Below are positions 49,829 to 60,996 of a stretch of DNA of 64,000 nucleotides, one piece after another (position 1 is the stretch's first letter; every line of letters starts with the position of its first letter). The DNA is from Agelas oroides. Taxonomy: Eukaryota > Porifera > Demospongiae > Agelasida > Agelasidae. Made by a program: the position numbers and the translations under genes. The stretch is taken from the NCBI GenBank assembly GCA_949130485.1, contig OX422196.1, positions 2,152,388 to 2,216,387 on the forward strand. The letters run 5' to 3'. The notes beneath the pieces were generated by a model, which was not told the DNA's origin, made no database searches, and saw only the letters and a list, made by a program, of their open reading frames with translations.

Positions 49829-51900
49829 CTAAAGTCGCCGTCCACTGCAGCGCCGTACAGTGCCGTCTATGGAAATTCGCGTACATTCGCGAGTATGCCT
49901 AGCCCGGTACAAAGGTTGCACTAATGCAAGGTGCATATAATCCAGAAGCCATGGGGATGGAGAGTTGAAAAATGGAAACCTTTTGTCTGTGCAAAAGGCG
50001 CACAAAGATGAACGAGCCTTCCAATGTCGCCGTTCACTGAAGCGCCGTATAGTGCCGTCTATGGAAATTTGCGTACATTCGCGAGTTTGCCTAGCCCGGT
50101 ACAAAGGTTGCACTAATGCAAGGTGCATATAATCCAGAAGTTATGGGAATGGAGAGTTGAAAAATGGAAACCTTTTGTCGGTGCAAAAGGCGCACAAATC
50201 TGTAAGGGCCTTCCAATGTCGCTATCCACTGCAGCGCCGTACAGTGCCGTCTATGGAAATTCGAGTAAATTCGCGCGTTCGCTTAGCCCGGTACAAGGTT
50301 GCACTAACGCAAGTTGCATATAATCCAGAAGCTATGGGGATGGAGAGTTGAAAAATGGAAAGCTTTTATCGGTGCAAAAGGCGCACAAATCTGTACGGGC
50401 CTTCCAAAGTCGCCATCCACTGCAGCGCCGTATAGTGCCGTCTATGGAAATTCGTGTACATTCGCGAGTATGCCTAGCCCGGTACAAAGGTTGCACTAAT
50501 GCAAGGTGCATATAATCCAGAAGCCATGGGGATGGAGAGTTGAAAAATGGAAACCTTTTGTCTGTGCAAAAGGCGCACAAAGATGAACGAGCCTTCCAAT
50601 GTCGCCGTTCACTGAAGCGCCGTATAGTGCCGTCTATGGAAATTTGCGTACATTCGCGAGTTTGCCTAGCCCGGTACAAAGGTTGCTCTAATGCAAGGTG
50701 CATATAATCCAGAAGTTATGGGAATGGAGAGTTGAAAAATGGAAACCTTTTGTCGGTGCAAAAGGCGCACAAATCTGTAAGGGCCTTCCAATGTCGCTAT
50801 CCACTGCAGCGCCGTACAGTGCCGTCTATGGAAATTCGAGTAAATTCGCGCGTTCGCTTAGCCCGGTACAAGGTTGCACTAACGCAAGTTGCATATAATC
50901 CAGAAGCTAAGGGGATGGAAAGTTGAAAAATGGAAAGCTTTTATCGGTGCAAAAGGCGCACAAATCTGTACGGGCCTTCCAAAGTCGCCATCCACTGCAG
51001 CGCCGTATAGTGCCGTCTATGGAAATTCGCGTACATTCGCGAGTATGCCTAGCCCGGAACAAAGGTTGCACTAATGCAAGGTGCATATAATCCAGAAACT
51101 ATGGGGATGGAGAGCTGAAAAATGGAAACTTTTTGTCGGTGCAAAAGGCGCACAAAGCTGTACTGACCTTCCAAAATCGCGGTCTACTCGTATAGTGCCG
51201 TCTACGGAAATCACGTACATTCGCGAGTTTACCTAGCCCGATACAAAGTTGCACTAATGCAAGGTGCATATAATTCAGAAGCTATTGGGATGGAGAGTTG
51301 AAACATGGAAACCTTTTGTCGGTTCAAAAGGCGCACAAAGCTGTACGGGTCTTCCAAAATCGCCATCCACTGCAGCGACGAGTAGTGCCGTCTATGGAAA
51401 TTCGCGTACATTCGCGAGTATGCCTAGCCCGGTTCAAAGGTTGCACTAATGCAAGGTGCATATAATCCAGAAGCTATGGGGATGGAGAGTTGAAAAATGG
51501 AAACCTTTTCTCCGTGCAAAAGGCGCACTAAGCTGTACGGGCCTTCAAAAGTCACCATCCACTGCAGTGCCGTACAGTGCCGTCTATGGAAATTCACGTA
51601 AATTCCCTAGTTTGCTTAGCCCGGTACAAAGGTTGCACTAATGCTAGGTGCATATAATCCAGAAGCTATGGGGATGGAGAGTTCAAAAACGGAAACCTTT
51701 TGTCGGTGCAAAAGGCGTACAAAGCTGTACAGGCCTTCCAAAGTCGCCGTCCACAGCAGCGCCGTACAGTGCCGTCTATGGAAATTCGCGTAAATTCCCG
51801 AGTTTGCCTAGCCCGGTGCAAAGGTTGCACTAATGGAAGGTGCATATAATCCAGAAGCTATGGGGATGGAGAGTTGAAAAATGGAAACGTTTTGTCGGTG

Positions 51901-51958
51901 CTAAAGGCGCATAAAGCTGTACAGGCCTTCTAAAGGCGCATAAAGCTGTACAGGCCTT
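51901..51958 (+). repeat. 29-bp internal duplication, 2 copies
   Basis: The same 29-bp unit as at 49,771 is present twice at the same monomer position in the next higher-order copy. The duplication therefore predates the copying of the block. Confidence 0.92.
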
Positions 51959-53455
51959 CTAAAGTCGCCGTCCACTGCAGCGCCGTACAGTGCCGTCTAT
52001 GGAAATTCGTGTACATTCGCGAGTATGCCTAGCCCGGTACAAAGGTTGCACTAATGCAAGGTGCATATAATCCAGAAGCCATGGGGATGGAGAGTTGAAA
52101 AATGGAAACCTTTTGTCTGTGCAAAAGGCGCACAAAGATGAACGAGCCTTCCAATGTCGCCGTTCACTGAAGCGCCGTATAGTGCCGTCTATGGAAATTT
52201 GCGTACATTCGCGAGTTTGCCTAGCCCGGTACAAAGGTTGCACTAATGCAAGGTGCATATAATCCAGAAGTTATGGGAATGGAGAGTTGAAAAATGGAAA
52301 CCTTTTGTCGGTGCAAAAGGCGCACAAATCTGTAAGGGCCTTCCAATGTCGCTATCCACTGCAGCGCCGTACAGTGCCGTCTATGGAAATTCGAGTAAAT
52401 TCGCGCGTTCGCTTAGCCCGGTACAAGGTTGCACTAACGCAAGTTGCATATAATCCAGAAGCTATGGGGATGGAGAGTTGAAAAATGGAAAGCTTTTATC
52501 GGTGCAAAAGGCGCACAAATCTGTACGGGCCTTCCAAAGTCGCCATCCACTGCAGCGCCGTATAGTGCCGTCTATGGAAATTCGCGTACATTCGCGAGTA
52601 TGCCTAGCCCGGAACAAAGGTTGCACTAATGCAAGGTGCATATAATCCAGAAACTATGGGGATGGAGAGCTGAAAAATGGAAACTTTTTGTCGGTGCAAA
52701 AGGCGCACAAAGCTGTACTGACCTTCCAAAATCGCGGTCTACTCGTATAGTGCCGTCTACGGAAATCACGTACATTCGCGAGTTTACCTAGCCCGATACA
52801 AAGTTGCACTAATGCAAGGTGCATATAATTCAGAAGCTATTGGGATGGAGAGTTGAAACATGGAAACCTTTTGTCGGTTCAAAAGGCGCACAAAGCTGCA
52901 CGGGTCTTCCAAAATCGCCATCCACTGCAGCGATGAGTAGTGCCGTCTATGGAAATTCGCGTACATTCGCGAGTATGCCTAGCCCGGTTCAAAGGTTGCA
53001 CTAATGCAAGGTGCATATAATCCAGAAGCTATGGGGATGGAGAGTTGAAAAATGGAAACCTTTTCTCCGTGCAAAAGGCGCACTAAGCTGTACGGGCCTT
53101 CAAAAGTCACCATCCACTGCAGTGCCGTACAGTGCCGTCTATGGAAATTCACGTAAATTCCCTAGTTTGCTTAGCCCGGTACAAAGGTTGCACTAATGCT
53201 AGGTGCATATAATCCAGAAGCTATGGGGATGGAGAGTTCAAAAACGGAAACCTTTTGTCGGTGCAAAAGGCGTACAAAGCTGTACAGGCCTTCCAAAGTT
53301 GCCGTCCACAGCAGCGCCGTACAGTGCCGTCTATGGAAATTCGCGTAAATTCCCGAGTTTGCCTAGCCCGGTGCAAAGGTTGCACTAATGGAAGGTGCAT
53401 ATAATCCAGAAGCTATGGGGATGGAGAGTTGAAAAATGGAAACGTTTTGTCGGTG

Positions 53456-53542
53456 CTAAAGGCGCATAAAGCTGTACAGGCCTTCTAAAGGCGCATAAAG
53501 CTGTACAGGCCTTCTAAAGGCGCATAAAGCTGTACAGGCCTT
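53456..53542 (+). repeat. 29-bp internal triplication, 3 copies
   Basis: The same unit is present three times in exact tandem before the monomer resumes at ctaaagtcgcc. Together with the one- and two-copy versions this forms a stepwise expansion series along the array. Confidence 0.92.
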
Positions 53543-55239
53543 CTAAAGTCGCCGTCCACTGCAGCGCCGTACAGTGCCGTCTATGGAAATTCGCGTACAT
53601 TCGCGAGTATGCCTAGCCCGGTACAAAGGTTGCACTAATGCAAGGTGCATATAATCCAGAAGCCATGGGGATGGAGAGTTGAAAAATGGAAACCTTTTGT
53701 CTGTGCAAAAGGCGCACAAAGATGAACGAGCCTTCCAATGTCGCCGTTCACTGAAGCGCCGTATAGTGCCGTCTATGGAAATTTGCGTACATTCGCGAGT
53801 TTGCCTAGCCCGGTACAAAGGTTGCTCTAATGCAAGGTGCATATAATCCAGAAGTTATGGGAATGGAGAGTTGAAAAATGGAAACCTTTTGTCGGTGCAA
53901 AAGGCGCACAAATCTGTAAGGGCCTTCCAATGTCGCTATCCACTGCAGCTCCGTACAGTGCCGTCTATGGAAATTCGAGTAAATTCGCGCGTTCGCTTAG
54001 CCCGGTACAAGGTTGCACTAACGCAAGTTGCATATAATCCAGAAGCTATGGGGATGGAGAGTTGAAAAATGGAAAGCTTTTATCGGTGCAAAAGGCGCAC
54101 AAATCTGTACGGGCCTTCCAAAGTCGCCATCCACTGCAGCGCCGTATAGTGCCGTCTATGGAAATTCGCGTACATTCGCGAGTATGCCAAGCCCGGTACA
54201 AAGGTTGCACTAATGCAAGGTGCATATAATCCAGAAGCTATGGGGATGGAGAGCTGAAAAATGGAAACCTTTTGTCGGTGCAAAAAGCGCACAAAGATGA
54301 ACGAGCCTTCCAATGTCGCCGTTATCTGAAGCGCTGTATAGTGCCGTGTATGGAAATTCGCGTACATTCGCGAGTTTGCCTAGCCCGGTACAAAGGTTGC
54401 TCTAATGCAAGGTGCATATAATCCAGAAGTTATGGGAATGGAGAGTTGAAAAATGGAAACCTTTTGTCGGTGCAAAAGGCGCACAAATCTGTAAGGGCCT
54501 TCCAATGTCGCTATCCACTGCAGCGCCGTACAGTGCCGTCTATGGAAATTCGAGTGAATTCGCGCGTTCGCTTAGCCCGGTACAAGGTTGCACTAACGCA
54601 AGTTGCATATAATCCAGAAGCTATGGGGATGGAGAGTTGAAAAATGGAAAGCTTTTATCGGTGCAAAAGGCGCACAAATCTGTACGGGCCTTCCAAAGTC
54701 GCCATCCACTGCAGCGCCGTATAGTGCCGTCTATGGAAATTCGCGTACATTCGCGAGTATGCCAAGCCCGGTACAAAGGTTGCACTAATGCAAGGTGCAT
54801 ATAATCCAGAAGCTATGGGGATGGAGAGCTGAAAAATGGAAACCTTTTGTCGGTGCAAAAAGCGCACAAAGATGAACGAGCCTTCCAATGTCGCCGTTAT
54901 CTGAAGCGCTGTATAGTGCCGTGTATGGAAATTCGCGTACATTCGCGAGTATGCCTAGCCCGGAACAAAGGTTGCACTAATGCAAGGTGCATATAATCCA
55001 GAAACTATGGGGATGGAGAGCTGAAAAATGGAAACTTTTTGTCGGTGCAAAAGGCGCACAAAGCTGTACTGACCTTCCAAAATCGCCGTCTACTCGTATA
55101 GTGCCGTCTACGGAAATCACGTACATTCGCGAGTTTACCTAGCCCGATACAAAGTTGCACTAATGCAAGGTGCATATAATTCAGAAGCTATTGGGATGGA
55201 GAGTTGAAACATGGAAACCTTTTGTCGGTTCAAAAGGCG

Positions 55240-56000
55240 CACATAGCTGTATGCTCCTTCAAATGTCGCCATCCACTGCAACGCCGTATAGTGCCGTCTA
55301 TGGAAATTCGCGTACATTCGCGAGTATGCCTTGCCCGGTACAAAGTTTGCACAAATGCAAGTTACATATAATCCAGAAGCTATGGGGATGGAGAGTTGAA
55401 AAAAGGAAACCATTTGTCGGTGCAAAAGGCGCACAAAGCTGTACGGGCCATCCAAAGTCGCCGTGCACTGCAGCGCCGAATAGTGCCGTCTATGGAAATT
55501 CGCGTACATTCGCGAGCATACCTAGCCCGGTACAAAGGTTGCACTAATGCAAGGTGCATATAATCCAGAATCTATGGGGATGGAGAGTTGAAAAATGGAA
55601 ACCTTTTGTCGGTGCAAAAGGCGCACAAAGCTGTACGGGCCTTCCAAAGTCGCCATCCACTGCAGCGCCGTATAGTGCCGTCTATGGAAATTCGCGTACA
55701 TTCGCGAGTATGCCTTGCCCGGTACAAAGTTTGCACAAATGCAAGTTACATATAATCCAGAAGCTATGGGGATGGAGAGTTGAAAAAAGGAAACCATTTG
55801 TCGGTGCAAAAGGCGCACAAAGCTGTACGGGCCATCCAAAGTCGCCGTGCACTGCAGCGCCGAATAGTGCCGTCTATGGAAATTCGCGTACATTCGCGAG
55901 CATACCTAGCCCGGTACAAAGGTTGCACTAATGCAAGGTGCATATAATCCAGAATCTATGGGGATGGAGAGTTGAAAAATGGAAACCTTTTGTCGGTGCA
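55240..56000 (+). repeat. 384-bp tandem dimer, 2 copies
   Basis: A two-monomer unit containing gtatgccttgcccggtac, gcacaaatgcaagttac, gaaaccatttgtcgg and gggccatccaaagtcgccg appears at about 55,240-55,620 and again at about 55,620-56,000. Spacing is 384 bp and differences are very few. It is a local recent duplication. Confidence 0.85.
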
Positions 56001-56876
56001 AAAGGCGCACAAAGCTGTACGGGCCTTCCAAAGTCGCCATCCACTGCAGCGCCGTATAGTGCCGTCTATGGAAAATCGCGTACATTCGCGAGTATGCCTA
56101 GCCCGGTACTAAGGTAGCACTTATGCAAGGTGCATATAATCCAGAAGCTATTGGGATGGACAGTTGAAAAAAGGAAACCTTTTGTCGGTGCAAAAGGCGC
56201 ACAAAGCTGTACAGGCCTTCCAAAGTCGCCATCCACTGCAGCGCCGTATAGTGCCGTCTATGGAAAATCGCGTACATTCGCGAGTATGCCTAGCCCGGTA
56301 CTAAGGTAGCACTAATGCAAGGTGCATATAATCCAGAAGCTATGGGGATGGACAGTTGAAAAAAGGAAACCTTTTGTCGGTGCAAAAGGCGCACAAAGCT
56401 GTACGGGCCTTCCAAAGTCGCCATCCACTGCAGCGACGTATAGTGCCGTCTATGGAAATTCGCGTACTTTCGCGAGTATGCCTAGCCCGGTACAAAGGTT
56501 GCACTAATGCAAGGTGCATATAATCCAGAAGCTATGGGGATGGAGAGCTGAAAAATGGAAACCTTTTGTCGGTGCAAAAGGCGCACAAAGCTGTACTGAC
56601 CTTCCAAAGTCACCGTCCACTCGTATAGTACCGTCTATGGAAATTCACGTACATTCGCGAGTTTGCCTAGCCCGGGTATAAAAGTTGCACTAATGCAAGC
56701 TGCATATAATCCAGAAGCTATTGGGATGGAGAGTTGAAAAATGGAAACCTTTTGTCGGTGCAAAAGGTGCACAAAGCTGTACGGGCCTTCCAAAGTCGCC
56801 ATCCACTGCAGAGCCGTATAGTGCCGTCTATGGAAATTCGCGTACATTCGCGAGTATGCCTAGCCCGGTACAAAGG

Positions 56877-57017
56877 TTGCACCAATACAAGGTGCATATA
56901 ATCCAGAAGCTAGGGTGATGGAGAGTTCAAAAATGTAAACACTGACTTTGTGCAAAATGTGCACAAACCGGTAGGGACCCGCAAACTCGCGGCTAAACCT
57001 AGCCCGGAACAATCGTT
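56877..57017 (+). repeat. Truncated hybrid monomer at subfamily boundary
   Basis: The monomer begins as subfamily R (aaggtgcatataatccagaagc), changes at about 56,925 to subfamily T (gttcaaaaatgtaaacactg, caaaccggtagggacccgc), and then lacks about 50 bp before ctcgcggctaaacctagc. It is about 140 bp long instead of 192. It looks like the scar of a recombination or deletion between the two subfamilies. Confidence 0.8.
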
Positions 57018-57602
57018 GCACAAATGCAAGGAGCATACCTACAAGAAGCTGAGTGTATGGGGAGTTCAAAAGTGTAAACATTGAGTTTGTGCAAAAAGCG
57101 CACAAACCGGTAGGGACCCGCGAAGTAATCCGTTTCCTTCAACCGCGCATAATGCCGTCAATGGAAATTCGCGCAAAGTCACGGCTAACCCTAGCCCGGA
57201 ACAATCGTTGCACTAATGCAAGGAGCATACCTACAAGAAGCTGAGTGTAAGGGGAGTTCAAAAATGTAAACACTGAGTTTGTGCAAAAAGCGCACAAACC
57301 GGTAGGGACCCGCGAAATAATCCGTTTCCTTCAACGGCGCATAATGCCGTGAATGGAAGTTCGCGCAAATTCACGGCTAACCCCTTGCCCGGAACAATCG
57401 TTGCACTAATGCAAGGAGCATACCTACAAGAAACTGAGGGTATGGGGAGTTCAAAAATGTAAACACTGAGTTTGTGGAAAAAGCGCACAAACCGGTACGG
57501 ACCCGCGAAGGAATCCGTTGCCTTCAACGGCGCATATTGCCGTCAATGGAAATTCGCGCAAATTTACGGCTAAACCTAGCCCGGAACAATCGTTGCACTA
57601 AT
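56926..57602 (+). repeat. Satellite subfamily T, block 1
   Basis: About 3.5 monomers with a period of 191-193 bp. Landmarks are gcaaggagcatacctacaag, gttcaaaaatgtaaacactg, tttgtgcaaaaagcgcac, aaaccggtagggacccgcg and gcctaatgccgtcaatgg-like segments. It is homologous to subfamilies L and R, with the shared core gtcaatggaaattcgcgc and the frame A peptides QKAHKPV and PSMEIR. The inverted repeat TTTGTGC/GCACAAA is perfect here. The block ends at TTGCACTAAT, where LINE-2 begins. Confidence 0.93.
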
Positions 57603-57881
57603 TCCGATGAGTCCTCTCGACCTCGTCCTCTGCTTATTAAACTCAATAACTACTGGGATAGAAGACTTCTTCTTGCTGCTCGCTTTACTCTTAAGTCCTT
57701 TGAAAAATATAAGCTGTACCTTCGTGAAGATCTCCCCCCTCAGGCCCGTCAGTCTTCCAATCGCAAATCTCCTAACAGTCCACAACATGACTCTCATGAA
57801 AAGGTAGCACTCAGTGATCCTGTTAGTGTGTCGACTGACAGAGACTCTACCTGTGATGTTATGGATGGATCCACGAAATGA
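57546..57881 (+). pseudogene. LINE-2 ORF1 C-terminal fragment fused in frame to satellite
   Basis: The LINE-2 portion starts at 57,603. About 92 codons follow, containing RPRPLLIKLNNYW, then an ARFTLKSFEKYKLYL stretch and REDLPP. This resembles the C-terminal domain of L1-type LINE ORF1 proteins (RPRP..VK, reDLP). A Ser/Pro-rich tail follows, ending at TGA (57,879-57,881). The N-terminal part of ORF1 is missing through 5' truncation. The satellite frame A (ATG of PSMEIRAN at 57,546) reads straight into it through the junction peptide RCTN-SDESSRP. The stop overlaps the ORF2 start as ATGA. The original protein would bind element RNA, and this copy cannot be complete. Confidence 0.75.
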
Positions 57882-60859
57882 ATACTCCTTCACCCAATAG
57901 CTTAAGACTAGTTTCGTATAATTGTAGAGGATGGAGATCTGGCTCTGATTATGTTAAACTCCTTCTTCAATCTTGTGATCTCTGTTTTATCCAGGAGCAC
58001 TGGCTTTTTCGTGAACATCTCGGCTCTCTAAACATTTCAAATGATTTCCTTTCTGTTGGTGTCAGTGGTATGGACTCCTCTGAAATCCTTGTTGGCCGCC
58101 CTTTTGGTGGCTGTGGCATCCTTCATCGTAAATCATTTCCCCTGTGATCCGTAGGATCTTCACCTCATCCCAACGTTTATGCGCTATCTCACTTACTTTG
58201 CATAACTCTCTTGCTAACTCCCTTTGCTGTTCTTTTTGTCTGTGTGTATTTTCCCACCGATTACTCCAATGTTGCATCCCACACTGCATTTGCTGAGAGT
58301 ATAGGTGAATTAGATGGTATCATGTCTGCTGAGAATTTTGATAATATCATTATTGCGGGTGATTTTAATACTGATTTGTCCCGTCCTGGTTCCAATCTCA
58401 CCACTCTCACTTCATTCATGAGTTCTCATAATCTTGCTTGCGTTGATAAGTTATATAATATTAACTTTACTTATCGTAAGGATGACTTTTCATGTTTCTC
58501 CTCCCCAGACCACATTCTCACTTATTCCAACTTCTCTAATTTAATCGATTCTGTCTTTACTCTAGATCCTGTGGTGAATTTCTCTGATCATCTTCCTCTC
58601 CATTTTGTCTCTCAAACTCCCTGACTTTCTTTCTTTTCCTTGTCCCCGTATAATTCTTCCGTCAGTAGTCATTGTCACCCCAATCACTCTCATGCTCAGT
58701 CCTCTCCATCTGTTAACTGGTTCAAAGTCAATCAACATCATATTTCTTCTTATTGTAATCACCTTTCTTCCAGCATTCCTGAATTTCCTAATGACATCCT
58801 TAATTGTTGTGACCCTGACTGCACTGTTCACCATGTTGATCTTGACAGCTACTGTGTCCAACTTATTAACTGTATTGAGTCCTCTGCAGTCCTTTGTCTC
58901 CCCACACAGGGCCACTGTCTACGATATGCTCCTCTCTCTGGTTGGAATAGATCTGCACATACCCTCAAGCAATCTGCTCAGTTTTGGCACAAAGTTTGGT
59001 CTGATTGTGGATGTCCAACCTCTGGTGTCCTATTCCAGATTAAGAAGAATAGCAAGAGGAGATTCAAGTATGAGGTTCGTCGGCTTTGCCGTCGCCGGAA
59101 TTACATTCAACGTGAAAACCTAGCAACTGCTATCTCATATTCTAATCCACAGGAATTCTGGAAACAAGTTAAGAAACTTTCAAAACCTTCCAGCGGTGCT
59201 ATGTCTTCATCTAGTATTATTGATGGTTGTAATAATGATATCGAAATATCTAACATCTTCGCGTCTAAGCTCGAGTCACTTCTCAATTCTGTCCCTGATA
59301 CATCCCGCACCAATCTTCAACACCAAGTTAAGGAATCTATTACCCCCTCTGCCCTTTCCTCTGTTTTTATCACCCAGGAAATCGTTTATGATGCTATTTC
59401 TCAACTTAATCGCAACAAGAATGATGGCCCAGTTCTCTCCTCCAATCACTTCATCTATGCCAAAGAAGTTCTCAGTACGCCTCTTTCTAAGTTATTCACT
59501 GCAGTGATTCGACATGGTACTGTCCCAACTCCTCTCCGTGATTGTATCCTTGTTCCCATACCAAAGCCTGGTAAGGATCCATCTTGTTCAGACAACTACT
59601 GTCCCATAGCTCTTGCCCCTACTTTAAGCAAAGTGTTTGAATGGTGTCTTCTTTTCAAATTTCAGTCTTGCTTCGTAACATCTTCTCTTCAGTTCGGGTT
59701 TAAACCTGGCTTTTCTTCTGATCTTTGCACTGGTTTACTTAAAAATGTTATTCATAAGTATCTGGTTAACAACTCTCATGTTTATGGTTGCTTTTTAGAT
59801 GCCTCCAAAGCTTTTGATCGTGTCGACCATTCACTTCTTTTCGAGAAACTTCTTAATAGAGACCTTCCACCAGTTATTGCAAGACTTCTATTATCTTGGT
59901 ATTCTTCCCAACAACTAAAGGTCAGATGGGCCAAGACCTTTTCTAATTGCTTTCATACTACTAATGGTGTCCGCCAAGGTGGAGTTTTGTCTCCAATCCT
60001 CTTCACAGTTTACATTGATGACCTTTTAATTGCCTTTGAAAGCTGTGGTATCGGTTGCTTTTGGAAGCATCACTTTGTTGGTGCTGTATGCTATGCTGAC
60101 GATATTTCACTCCTAGCTCCTTCTCCTTCTGCACTTAGATACATGCTCGATACCTGCCTATCTTTTGCTATACAACATCATCTGACCTTTAATCCAGACA
60201 AAACCCAGCTTATTAAATTCTACAAATGTGCTGATGCTATCTCTCCACGTTTCACATTCCTTGGTCAGTCACTCAGTCTTAGAAACTCTGTCAATCATCT
60301 TGGTCACATACTTACACATAACCTTTCCGACAGTGAAGATATTTCTTCTATTACTAAGGATTTGTGTCGTAAAGCTAATTGTATGTTACATCTTTTTGCC
60401 TGCTGTGACCCCCTTGTTAAAACTCGCCTCTTTTCTAGCTTTTGTCTCTCATTGTATGGTGCAGCTCTCTGGAAATCTTCTGATCCCCAGCTAAAAACAC
60501 TTGAAGTTACATTCAATAATCTTCTCCGTAAGATATGGTCTCTACCCCGTCACTCCCACACAGGCTTATTGCACTCGACTGCTAAACTCCAAAGTATTTA
60601 CAATGTTGTTATATTTAGATCTGCAAAATTACTAGCCTCTGCTTCTGGCTCTTCTTCGAGCCTCATTTCTGACCTCTTTTCTGAGAGTGCCCGCTGCGCC
60701 TATACTTTTATTGGTTACAACTCTATATATGGGTATAAACATCTTAAAACCTACTCTCAGTGCGACCGATTATGTGGTTCCTTTATCAGGGATGCCCGAA
60801 ATGCTCCAGAACTCAACCGTCACCTGGAAGATGATATCTATTATATCTCTACTGTGTAA
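57878..60859 (+). pseudogene. LINE-2 ORF2: endonuclease/reverse transcriptase with two in-frame TGA codons
   Basis: One reading frame of 993 sense positions from ATG 57,878 to TAA 60,857-60,859, broken only by TGA at 58,145-58,147 and 58,622-58,624. Endonuclease motifs are LVSYNCRGWRSG (Asn), FIQEHWL (Glu), IIAGDFNTDLSRPGSN and NFSDHLPL. RT motifs are DNYCPIALAPTLSK (usual Arg replaced by Cys), FLDASKAFDRVDH, NGVRQGGVLSPILFTVYIDD and the catalytic CYADD (about codon 740), followed by a thumb/C-terminal region. The start overlaps the ORF1 stop as ATGA, a layout used for termination-reinitiation in several LINEs. Both stops could come from CGA by CpG decay. Without them the protein would be full length. 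The clade is uncertain within the CR1/L2/Jockey group. Confidence 0.85.
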
Positions 60860-60996
60860 ACTGAATTCCCTCTCTTCAACTATACCTCTAATATTCAATT
60901 TTAACTTAATTATCTTACGTTGTATGTTGTAATTATACTCATCTGCTCCTCTTGTTGGAGTGTTCAATTACAATTACAATACAATACAATTACAAT
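60860..60996 (+). other. LINE-2 3' UTR and CAATTA/CAATA tail
   Basis: About 105 bp of AT-rich sequence after the ORF2 stop, then five to six CAATTA or CAATA units directly abutting satellite gcaaggagc. Short simple-repeat tails of this kind are the usual 3' ends of L2/CR1-group LINEs and fix the element's 3' boundary. Confidence 0.8.

Larger units (their letters stand above)
49040..55240 (+). repeat. Recurrent higher-order block (spacing 1.5-2.4 kb)
   Basis: A marker monomer (attcagaagctattggg with gttgaaacatgg) recurs at about 49,134, 51,264, 52,819 and 55,170. A second marker (gtaagggccttccaatgtcgct with tcgcgcgttcgc) recurs at about 50,123, 50,698, 52,253, 53,837 and 54,412. The order of markers is conserved between copies apart from insertions of a 575-bp sub-block. 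This is recent segmental amplification. Confidence 0.85.
34141..56925 (+). repeat. Satellite array, subfamily R (192-bp monomer, plus orientation)
   Basis: About 119 monomers with landmarks ggtgcatataatccagaagc, atggggatggagagttg, ggtgcaaaaggcgcacaaag, gtcgccatccactgcag and gcctagcccggtac. It is homologous to the left array in reverse orientation but clearly diverged. Here frame A is interrupted once per monomer by TAA in gtgcaTATAATcc, where the left array has ATATTATC. Only short frames of 61-66 codons per monomer remain, and I regard those as consensus artefacts. The array is strongly structured into higher-order repeats, listed separately. No gene is seen. Confidence 0.97.
57603..60996 (+). 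mobile_element. LINE-2: 5'-truncated non-LTR retrotransposon, CR1/Jockey group
   Basis: A 3.4-kb insertion in plus orientation. It contains the 3' end of ORF1, an ORF2 with endonuclease and RT domains, about 100 bp of 3' UTR, and a terminal simple repeat of CAATTA/CAATA units (60,965-60,996). The left flank ends in gttgcactaat and the right flank continues with gcaaggagcatacc, so the uninterrupted monomer can be rebuilt with at most a 3-bp (aat) duplication. Codon use and RT motifs differ from LINE-1 and LINE-3, so it is a separate family. ORF2 contains two in-frame TGA codons but no frameshift, suggesting a young but inactivated copy. Confidence 0.92.

Noticed and set aside
34200..56925. Dozens of 61-66 codon frames, one per monomer, in the right array
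   Set aside because: They are the same consensus window repeated in phase with the 192-bp monomer, each ended by the monomer's own TAA. There is no sign of independent genes.
57878..60859. Nuclear code with UGA as a sense codon
   Set aside because: It would join LINE-1's ORFs and heal LINE-2, but the element types are animal LINEs, ORF1 of both elements ends sensibly at TGA, and CpG decay plus readthrough explain the data more simply.
58062..60967. Antisense and shifted frames over LINE-2
   Set aside because: They overlap the real ORF2 frame, which carries the endonuclease and YADD motifs. The alternatives show only composition-driven openness.
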